Positions 6,788-13,274 of a stretch of DNA of 17,601 bases are shown here, piece by piece (within the stretch, counting starts at the first letter, position 1; each line of letters starts with the position of its first letter). A program made the position numbers and the translations under genes. The notes under the pieces are model-generated. The model made no database searches. It was not told the DNA's origin and was given only the letters and a program-made list of their open reading frames with translations. Origin of the DNA: Pseudobacteriovorax antillogorgiicola (GTDB lineage Bacteria; Bdellovibrionota_B; Oligoflexia; Oligoflexales; RGVZ01); NCBI GenBank assembly GCA_945897695.1, contig CAMDGW010000026.1, positions 1-17,601 of the forward strand. The letters run 5' to 3'.

Positions 6788-8775
6788 GCCTGTACCTCCC
6801 ATGCGCCAGCAGCCACGTCACGGGAGCGTTGCCCACGATGTCGGTCCGAAATTGCAATCAAGCCCCCACCAGCCAGTAAAAATGCAGCCAACCACACAAA
6901 CCTAACGGCGGGATTAATATGCACCTGTAATGTCACGGTTGCCCCTGATTTTCGTTCAAAGTCGGCAATGACCACGTACAAATCATGCCAAATGAAACTA
7001 ACCACGCCAACTTCATTTAAAAGCTCTGGTTTCGTAGGATACTTACTTTTAGCGGGGAAAATCATTCCCAGATTTTCGCCATTCCGGCTAACCATCAGTG
7101 GCGCCTGAAAGAGAGTTACATTGTCCTGCTGATCCGTATTCATGCCGTCAAATTTTAAATTGTAGCCATAAAACTCATGGGTTTGACCTTTTGCTAGCGT
7201 CACTTCACTCACGAGGCCTCTGTAATTTCCCAAAAAACCAAAGATAGCCACCAGCACACCCACATGCGCTAACCAGGCGCCAATGAACGCACGGTTTCGA
7301 TTCCACATCAGCGAAACATTCCAATTCAAATCACCCAGGCGATTTAAAAAATCTAAAGAGATGGTCATTAATGCCCAAGAACACAGATAAAGACCAACGA
7401 CTTGAGCACCCAAGGCGAATCGGGAAGGAGTTAAAAAAACATCTCCATAATATATCAACGCCACGGTAAGAGGCACAGCCATCAGCGAGGAGCCGATCAT
7501 AGTCGAGCGAGCCTTTGGAATACGGCTAGTTTGAAAGCGCATAATGTTACCGATGGCAAGCATGATAATTATGCCCAACCCAATCCACGGGGCGAACGCA
7601 TTGAAATAAGGAGCTTGAATTGATGTTTTCTGGCCGGTTACCGCTTCTGAAACGATTGGAAATAAGGTCCCAATTATGACGATAGCGGCCAATGTGAGTA
7701 GCAGAAATTGAGTCATCACCAGCGCCGATTCTTTACTTATGCCCCAAACCTTGTCGGTGTCAGCCGGAAGAACTGCATGAGCGCGCCAAGCATAAAGGAT
7801 CACAAACAACGTCATCAGGACCGCAAGAAAACCGAGATAGTTTGGTCCAATCGGAGATTCTGCAAAACTATGCACCGACGACACAATTCCCGAGCGGGTT
7901 AAAAACGTTCCAAAAAAACACATGAAAAAAGCTGTCACAGCGAGAATAATTGAAAGCCGCTTTAAGTGGCCCAACTTTTCCTGAACAATAAGAGAATGCA
8001 GGAGCGCTGTCGACAACAGCCATGGGATCAACGAGCTATTTTCTACGGGATCCCACGCCCAATAACCAGCCCATCCTAGCTCCACATAGGCCCATCGACC
8101 CCCAAGCCAAACTCCGCAGGTCAAGGCGATCCATGCAAAAAGACCCCAACGCCGAATCGTGCGCAGCCATCCATCGGTCACATCACCATAGCAAAGTGCA
8201 GCAACCGCATACGCATAGGGTATAGCTAGTGCTGTATAGCCGGTAAACAAAGTTGGCGGATGAATGGCCATGTAGGGGTTTTGAAGCAATTCATTCATAC
8301 CTCGACCATTGGCCATGGGTGGGAACATTCGCGCAAAAGGATCAGAATAAGAGATGGTCATGTAGAACATCCAACTCAAAACAGCCTGCAGCGCAGCATT
8401 GACCCACGGCATGATGTGTTCGTTATCCTTTGCCCCTGTCCATAAAGCCAAGGCACTGAATATCGAAAGAAGAAGCGTCCAAAGGGTATGACTACCCTCG
8501 AGGGAGCTCCAAAACGCGGTAATTCGATAGATCGGCGGCAAGTCGTTAGACGAGTTTTTGAAGATGTAAGCCACCGAATAGTCGTGTTGAAAAAAAAGAA
8601 ACCATAGGATGCAACTAGCCAACAGACAAAGTACCGCACTTACCGTCGAAGCAATCCTTGCAGATCGAAAAAGGCGCCTATGACGCATGCGCCCAGCAAA
8701 AATGCTACTGACAGTGCTGTAGACACTGAGAATCGTGCACAAAAAAAGAAGGAAAAAACCAAGATCTGCTAACAT
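6784..8775 (-). CDS. ccmF: Haem lyase subunit CcmF
   Basis: About 663 aa, polytopic inner-membrane haem handling protein that with CcmH (and CcmI) ligates haem to apocytochrome c. The tryptophan-rich WWD-type segment reads LGWAGYWAWDPVENSSLIPW at about residues 233-252, facing the periplasm. All four family histidines can be placed: H172 (AIHPP), H260 (LLHSL), H302 (SSVHSF) and H504 (WLAHVG), close to E. coli 173, 261, 303 and 491. A large periplasmic loop precedes the last helix. The ATG at 8775 gives the usual CcmF-like N-terminus; an in-frame GTG at 8784 would add three residues, and neither start has a strong Shine-Dalgarno. It lies in the 3' direction of hemF after a short gap and overlaps ccmH as ATGA. 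No ccmA-E genes are in the window. Confidence 0.95.
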   Translation of the reverse strand: MLADLGFFLLFLCTILSVYSTVSSIFAGRMRHRRLFRSARIASTVSAVLCLLASCILWFLFFQHDYSVAYIFKNSSNDLPPIYRITAFWSSLEGSHTLWTLLLSIFSALALWTGAKDNEHIMPWVNAALQAVLSWMFYMTISYSDPFARMFPPMANGRGMNELLQNPYMAIHPPTLFTGYTALAIPYAYAVAALCYGDVTDGWLRTIRRWGLFAWIALTCGVWLGGRWAYVELGWAGYWAWDPVENSSLIPWLLSTALLHSLIVQEKLGHLKRLSIILAVTAFFMCFFGTFLTRSGIVSSVHSFAESPIGPNYLGFLAVLMTLFVILYAWRAHAVLPADTDKVWGISKESALVMTQFLLLTLAAIVIIGTLFPIVSEAVTGQKTSIQAPYFNAFAPWIGLGIIIMLAIGNIMRFQTSRIPKARSTMIGSSLMAVPLTVALIYYGDVFLTPSRFALGAQVVGLYLCSWALMTISLDFLNRLGDLNWNVSLMWNRNRAFIGAWLAHVGVLVAIFGFLGNYRGLVSEVTLAKGQTHEFYGYNLKFDGMNTDQQDNVTLFQAPLMVSRNGENLGMIFPAKSKYPTKPELLNEVGVVSFIWHDLYVVIADFERKSGATVTLQVHINPAVRFVWLAAFLLAGGGLIAISDRHRGQRSRDVAAGAWEVQA

Positions 8776-8809
8776 TGAAAGCACCCATTTCTAAGCCAGA
8801 GGAATAACA

Positions 8810-9619
8810 CTACCACTTGACGACCGGTGGCAGAGACACAAAAATGGCCTCCGTATTGCCCCCAGTCATAAGCCCAAATCGCGTCCCACGATCCCATGCC
8901 AGATTGAACTCCGCGTAACGCCCACGCCAATATAGCTGAGCGTCTTTGTCTTCCGGGGTATAAGGTTCATTTTTGCGCCTTTTTAGAATCTCTGGATATG
9001 CCGTGCAGTAGGCATTCGTCACTTTAGAGAGAAAGTGGATCATCTGATCAAAATCGCCTTTCAGATAGTCGAAAAATATACCGCCGACGCCGCGGCTAGA
9101 CTTACGGTGGGGAATGTAAAAATACTCGTCACACCACTGCTTGTACTTCTCGTAGGTTCCATGGGTTTCGCCCTGGCAGGCCTCTTCAAGAGCTGCGTGA
9201 AAAGCTCTGGTGTCGTCATCAAAGACTTTAAAAGGAGTCAAATCTGCCCCTCCTCCGACCCAAAATGTGTCACCAACTTCAAGACAGCGCACATTCATAT
9301 GCGCAATAGGAGCCATTGGCGAATACATGTGAGTAATTGTTGAGACACCTGCCGCCCAAAATGGTTTACCTTTGTGCTCCCCCTCAATGGCGGGATACTC
9401 AGGACCAGAAACAGCCGAAACATTGCAACCAGCTTTCTCGACGACTGCCCCCCGGATGACACCCATGGTGCCACCACCGAGACCCTCGCCGCGATTCCAG
9501 GGCTTCCTTTCTGACTTGGAGTGACCATCTATTTCTTCAAAGGAGGCCAAAAGTCGGTTTTGCACGGACCAGAGCAAATCCATAAACCTGGCTTTTTGAT
9601 TGTCAGATAGAATACCCAT
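8810..9619 (-). CDS. hemF: Oxygen-dependent coproporphyrinogen III oxidase HemF
   Basis: 269 aa. Oxidative decarboxylation of coproporphyrinogen III to protoporphyrinogen IX with O2, a late haem biosynthesis step in the cytoplasm. Family blocks are present in order: WNRGEGLGGGTMGVIRG (41-57), AHMNVR (106-111), FWVGGGADLTPF (119-130), PHRKSSRGVGGIFFDYLKGD (170-189) and FNLAWDRGTRFGLMTGGNTE near 237. The C-terminus stops at LPPVVKW, about 25-30 residues shorter than E. coli HemF, keeping the conserved core. GAGGG lies four bases before the ATG. First gene of the operon with ccmF 25 bp downstream, coupling haem synthesis to haem attachment. It diverges from mtaB; I found no convincing promoter on this strand. 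The enzyme implies at least microaerobic life. Confidence 0.96.
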   Translation of the reverse strand: MGILSDNQKARFMDLLWSVQNRLLASFEEIDGHSKSERKPWNRGEGLGGGTMGVIRGAVVEKAGCNVSAVSGPEYPAIEGEHKGKPFWAAGVSTITHMYSPMAPIAHMNVRCLEVGDTFWVGGGADLTPFKVFDDDTRAFHAALEEACQGETHGTYEKYKQWCDEYFYIPHRKSSRGVGGIFFDYLKGDFDQMIHFLSKVTNAYCTAYPEILKRRKNEPYTPEDKDAQLYWRGRYAEFNLAWDRGTRFGLMTGGNTEAIFVSLPPVVKW

Positions 9620-9740
9620 TTAACCCTCTTATATTTCAGGGACTAAGCCTTTTTGGTCGGGCCCAGACTATGACGGTCCCAGCATCTTGTCGAGTCCAAA
9701 GGACACCTATCTGAGGGGATACCCGAACGGATATTATTCA

Positions 9741-9769
9741 TTGGCATTCTATTAAAATTGCCTTATAAA
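9741..9769 (+). promoter_or_regulatory. Sigma70-like promoter of the mtaB operon
   Basis: TTGGCA (9741-9746) and TATAAA (9764-9769) are separated by exactly 17 bp, each one base from consensus or nearly so. Transcription would start near 9776, giving a leader of about 28 bases to the GTG start. It lies in the 184-bp divergent region between hemF and mtaB. Confidence 0.75.
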
Positions 9770-9803
9770 TCGACACGCGAATCAAAGGCAACCAGGGGTT
9801 TTC

Positions 9804-11234
9804 GTGGAAACGATTGGAACAGATATCAGCGCACCGATACAGACCGGGGGCGCCACAGAGAAAATCTACGTTAAAACGTTAGGTTGTAAGGTCAATACGT
9901 TCGACTCCCACGCCATTGAAAACCAGTTTAAAGCAATCGGCTATGAGCTTGTAGACGACCCATCTGAAGCCACCATTAGCGTGGTTAACACCTGCAGCGT
10001 TACCCATAATGCCGACAAAGAGGCTCGCTACCTCGCGCGGAGATTTCGCCGTGATAATTCTGGTAGCTTTGTTGTCATGACGGGGTGCTACGCGCAGACA
10101 GACTCTGCCCGATTACTTGAGATGGATGAAATTGATGTCGTCGTCCCAAACGAGGCAAAAGACCAGCTTGTTTCTTTTGTTCAGGGACAATTACGCGCTC
10201 GGCGCGAAGGCCGCCCCGTCCTGAAGATGCCTGAAGGCATCAAAACTGTTTCAGAAAACAAGCAATCTCATTTCAAGTCTTCATTGACACTGTTTGACCG
10301 CGCAGACTCAACACAGACCCGCGCATTCGTAAAAATTCAGGATGGCTGCAACGGATTTTGCGCTTACTGTCTTATTCCTTATGCACGTGGCGCAAGCAGA
10401 AGTGTCCCTGAAGATCAAGCTATTTCCGAAATTAAACGTCTCGTTGCGATGGGAACGAAAGAAATCGTCCTAACAGGAATCCATATTGGTGATTACGGCT
10501 TAGATAACTTGCCCGCCACGCAGCCCCAAACTGAGAGCGAACCCTTTGTTGAGTTCATGAAACGTCTTTTTGACATTGACGGCCTAATGCGGGTACGAAT
10601 TTCATCTCTTGAGCCGGCTGAACTTACGGAAGACCTGATTAAGGTGTTAGCTGAGCACAAAAACCGTTTTTGTGAGCATTTTCATTTACCTCTGCAAGCA
10701 GGCCATGACGACGTCTTGCGCCGGATGAGGCGAAAATATGACACCGCAAGATACCGTGAGTCATGCGAGATGGCTCGCCAATATTTCCCTGATGTATGCC
10801 TGGGAGCAGATGTCATTCCAGGATTTCCTGGCGAGTCCGAAGAACAGTTTGAGAGCACTTACCGCTTCATTCAAGACGTGGGGCTTAACTACCTTCATGT
10901 TTTCCCCTACTCCCGCCGCCCGAACACAGCAGCAGACAGAATGCCCGATCACATTGATGCAGTAACGGTCAAAGATAGGGCTCAAAAACTTAGAGATCTC
11001 TCAAAAAATCTTCGAAAAAACTACATGGCTCGTTACATCAATCAGACCGTAGAAGTCCTATGGGAGCGCAATATGGATGAATTAGGACGTCCACTAGGCA
11101 CGACACGAAACTATTTGAATATTGCTGCAAATCGCGCATCGGATCTTACTAGACAGGGAGCAACAAGCCTTTGGACGATTAAAGGTTTCATCGGCGAGGA
11201 ACGTATGCTTGCTGTCCCTATGGATCTCCATTAA
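9804..11234 (+). CDS. mtaB: tRNA t6A37 methylthiotransferase MtaB
   Basis: 476 aa radical-SAM enzyme that adds a methylthio group to N6-threonylcarbamoyladenosine-37 of ANN-decoding tRNAs. The N-terminal methylthiotransferase domain supplies C28 (TLGCKVN), C64 (VNTCSVT) and C95 (MTGCYAQ) for one [4Fe-4S] cluster; the radical-SAM motif GCNGFCAYC supplies C182, C186 and C189 for the other. LPLQAGHDDVLRRMRRKY and the C-terminal TRAM-like region (about 405-476) complete the family plan. The TLGCKVN form points to MtaB rather than MiaB or RimO. The start is GTG with AGGGG five bases upstream, about 20 residues ahead of the conserved core. Followed without a gap by the NadR-like ORF in the same frame. 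Confidence 0.92.
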   Translation: METIGTDISAPIQTGGATEKIYVKTLGCKVNTFDSHAIENQFKAIGYELVDDPSEATISVVNTCSVTHNADKEARYLARRFRRDNSGSFVVMTGCYAQTDSARLLEMDEIDVVVPNEAKDQLVSFVQGQLRARREGRPVLKMPEGIKTVSENKQSHFKSSLTLFDRADSTQTRAFVKIQDGCNGFCAYCLIPYARGASRSVPEDQAISEIKRLVAMGTKEIVLTGIHIGDYGLDNLPATQPQTESEPFVEFMKRLFDIDGLMRVRISSLEPAELTEDLIKVLAEHKNRFCEHFHLPLQAGHDDVLRRMRRKYDTARYRESCEMARQYFPDVCLGADVIPGFPGESEEQFESTYRFIQDVGLNYLHVFPYSRRPNTAADRMPDHIDAVTVKDRAQKLRDLSKNLRKNYMARYINQTVEVLWERNMDELGRPLGTTRNYLNIAANRASDLTRQGATSLWTIKGFIGEERMLAVPMDLH

Positions 11235-12143
11235 TTGCCAAATCCCAATGGGAAAGCCTTCTCCCCGGTGACCATAACAACTAAATTTTTTAATTTTGCA
11301 CTGGTCTCGGGATCCGCCGAAATGATCCAAGGAAATCGTGCTGCTCAACTATTGTTTGCAGATGCGATCGCAGAAAAATGTAAGATCATTGCCCGCAGTG
11401 ACGTCGACGCCTCCACGTGGTTGATGGAACTCAGTAAACTAAAAATGACTGAACGTTTTAATATCTCGGCTTCAACCGAGAGTTCTATTACAGATCTGAC
11501 CAGTACAAAGTCAGCCGTCCTTGGCGCTGACGAACAGTTGACAGGCCTAGCCGACAGACTGAGCGTCCCATTTATGCTTCTCCCATCATTTTCTGAACTC
11601 TCTGAAGCCAAACCAACCCTAGAATGGTCCCAAAAAAAAGTTGCTATTATTGGGCCTGAATCCAGTGGCAAAACAACCCTAGCCCGCGAACTGGCGGAAT
11701 ATTTCAAAACGCTTTGGGTTCCTGAATATTCTCGAATGTTATTTGAATTTCTCGGCGTCCCCGCCACTCAGGCAGATATTGGACTCATCGTAGTTGGACA
11801 GTATGCACTTCAAAAAGCATATGAAGCGTTCGCAACAAGACCATTTATCTGTGACACTGAACCCAGACTATCCAAAATTTGGTCGCAACGTCTCTACAAT
11901 TATTGGGATCAAGATTTGGATGCCATGACGCGTCAGAGCTCATTTGCTCACTACTTAATTACGCGACCTGACATGCCGTGGGAGCAAGACCCGCTTCGTT
12001 GCTTACCACATGATGGAGCAGAATTTTTTAAGGTTTGCAGCCGTGAATTTTCCAAACTAAATCTACCAATATCTGAAATCTACGGTCATGGCCCTGCACG
12101 CCTACAAAATGCTATGACTGCGCTGGAGTACCTGTGGACTTAG
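11235..12143 (+). CDS. NadR-like ribosylnicotinamide kinase with degenerate NMN-adenylyltransferase-like N-terminus
   Basis: 302 aa. The C-terminal half (about 134-302) is a NadR-type kinase domain: Walker A GPESSGKT (140-147), VPEYSRM, CDTEPRLSKIWS (207-218) as Walker B region, and TRPDMPWEQDPLR as lid; it should phosphorylate nicotinamide riboside to NMN. The first 130 residues can be laid over the NMN adenylyltransferase domain of NadR (GK-F-P start, GNRAAQLL, DVDASTW, SAVLGADEQLTGLADRL), but neither the HxGH nor the ISGTxxR nucleotidyl-transfer motif is there. That domain assignment is inference. The frame begins at a TTG directly after the mtaB TAA, with no clear Shine-Dalgarno; GTG 11268 or ATG 11322 are alternatives and would shorten the N-terminus. 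The last 10 bases overlap truC. Confidence 0.75.
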   Translation: MPNPNGKAFSPVTITTKFFNFALVSGSAEMIQGNRAAQLLFADAIAEKCKIIARSDVDASTWLMELSKLKMTERFNISASTESSITDLTSTKSAVLGADEQLTGLADRLSVPFMLLPSFSELSEAKPTLEWSQKKVAIIGPESSGKTTLARELAEYFKTLWVPEYSRMLFEFLGVPATQADIGLIVVGQYALQKAYEAFATRPFICDTEPRLSKIWSQRLYNYWDQDLDAMTRQSSFAHYLITRPDMPWEQDPLRCLPHDGAEFFKVCSREFSKLNLPISEIYGHGPARLQNAMTALEYLWT

Positions 12144-12811
12144 AAATTCTATTTCGCGATGAGCAAATCATCGCCGTAAATAAGCCATCAGGTTGGGACG
12201 TACACCGAAATGAGTTTAACCGCCATCGACCCATAGTTCTCCAGGCTTTGCGAAATCAAATCAATAAGGAAGTCCATCCCGTTCACCGTCTTGACGGCGG
12301 TACCAGCGGGGTTCTCTTGTTTGCCACCGAAAAAGAAGTTCTTAAATTTCTTAACGAACAATTTCAGGCAAGAGAAACTCACAAGACCTATCACTGTATA
12401 TCTCGTGGCTACGCTAAAGATGTTGTCTGCCAGGAACCACTGCGCGTCCATGAAAACATGGTCGACGCGGAGACCGAAATAAAGTGCCTTTCAAAAATTG
12501 AACTGCCATGGCCCAACGAAAAATTCACGCAAAGTCGCTACAGCTATCTAGAAATAACCCCCCGTACCGGCCGATATCATCAGATTAGACGGCACTTGCG
12601 TCATCTTGGGTGGCCTATTGTAGGAGACAGCAAACATGGAGACGGCACTCACAATCAGCTTTGGCGAGACAAAATGGATATCAGCAGGCTACTTCTACAC
12701 GCATCCAGGCTGACCATCACGCATCCATCAGGTGTGCCCTTGTCTATTGAAGCTCCCCTGCCACCGGAGATGCAAAAGGCTTTAGAGATTGTCGGTTGGT
12801 CAGCTACTTAA
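12134..12811 (+). CDS. truC: RluA-family pseudouridine synthase, TruC type (tRNA Psi65)
   Basis: 225 aa. Converts uridine to pseudouridine, by similarity at position 65 of certain tRNAs. The catalytic motif is HRLDGGTSG with Asp54. The TruC-like features are the compact length without an S4 domain and the blocks RYSYLEITPRTGRYHQIRRH, GDSKHGDGTHN and RLLLHASRL. GTG start with GGAG five bases upstream, inside the end of the NadR-like gene (10-bp overlap), so translation is probably coupled. Third gene after mtaB, giving two tRNA-modifying enzymes in one operon. An rRNA-directed RluA member is the alternative, less likely from these motifs. No clear terminator is seen in the seven bases before the convergent small ORF. 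Confidence 0.85.
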   Translation: MDLEILFRDEQIIAVNKPSGWDVHRNEFNRHRPIVLQALRNQINKEVHPVHRLDGGTSGVLLFATEKEVLKFLNEQFQARETHKTYHCISRGYAKDVVCQEPLRVHENMVDAETEIKCLSKIELPWPNEKFTQSRYSYLEITPRTGRYHQIRRHLRHLGWPIVGDSKHGDGTHNQLWRDKMDISRLLLHASRLTITHPSGVPLSIEAPLPPEMQKALEIVGWSAT

Positions 12812-12818
12812 CAGCCGA

Positions 12819-13031
12819 TCAACAACCACTCTCGCGCATACACTTCTCGTAGCACCCAGGCGGTTCTGAAATGCATCGCATTGAACAAAATCGACTTGCC
12901 TCACTACAGTCATCAGCGGACAGATATTCAGGCAAATCCACGTATATACTGGGATTTGGAGCTATCAATTGAGAAGGACCTAAATAACCGAAAGTTAGAA
13001 AGACTAGTACGTTAAAGCTATTTGTTCTCAA
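12819..13031 (-). CDS. Probable secreted miniprotein with six cysteines
   Basis: 70 aa, not recognised. After a short basic start comes a hydrophobic stretch (about 6-18) that could be a signal peptide, then an acidic region and a tail with six cysteines at 42, 49, 53, 60, 64 and 70 (spacing x6, x3, x6, x3, x5). Two CxxxC pairs separated by six residues suggest a disulfide-locked helical hairpin; an even cysteine number suits an oxidising periplasm or exterior. I chose the TTG at 13031 because GGAGGGGG lies directly upstream; the frame remains open to a TTG at 13076 without such a signal. It converges on truC and diverges from the MACPF-like lipoprotein gene. TTG start and small size keep this call cautious. 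Confidence 0.4.
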   Translation of the reverse strand: MRTNSFNVLVFLTFGYLGPSQLIAPNPSIYVDLPEYLSADDCSEASRFCSMRCISEPPGCYEKCMRESGC

Positions 13032-13274
13032 ACCCCCTCCAAAATGGAAAATCGACGAACTAAAGGCGCGTAGCAACCACCAAAAAAATCATCTAGGTGT
13101 AAAAGCACCAACATCGGAATAATTTTTATCTTTTCACAAAAATAATGGTCGGGCAATAACGGACGCCCAAAGACCGCACAAATCAAACACGTCGTCTTTC
13201 CTAAAGTTTCAAGACCACCAGGCCGATCACCCCGTACACTATCGCGAATTTGATTATAGCCAAGGAGACAGGCA
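13032..13274. other. Divergent intergenic region between miniprotein and MACPF-like gene
   Basis: AT-rich around 13081-13145. The MACPF-like gene has an excellent Shine-Dalgarno (AAGGAGA, six bases before ATG 13275). I found no convincing -35/-10 pair on either strand. A 96-codon minus frame crosses the region but also runs into the lipoprotein gene and has no start signal. Confidence 0.5.

Noticed and set aside
8810..8830. Frameshift or truncation of hemF at its 3' end
   Set aside because: The short end after LPPVVKW keeps the conserved core, and downstream codons do not restore the E. coli-like tail in any frame; more likely a natural short form.
13151..13168. GGGC/GCCC inverted repeat in the divergent region
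   Set aside because: Four-base stem with a ten-base loop and no T-run; expected by chance.
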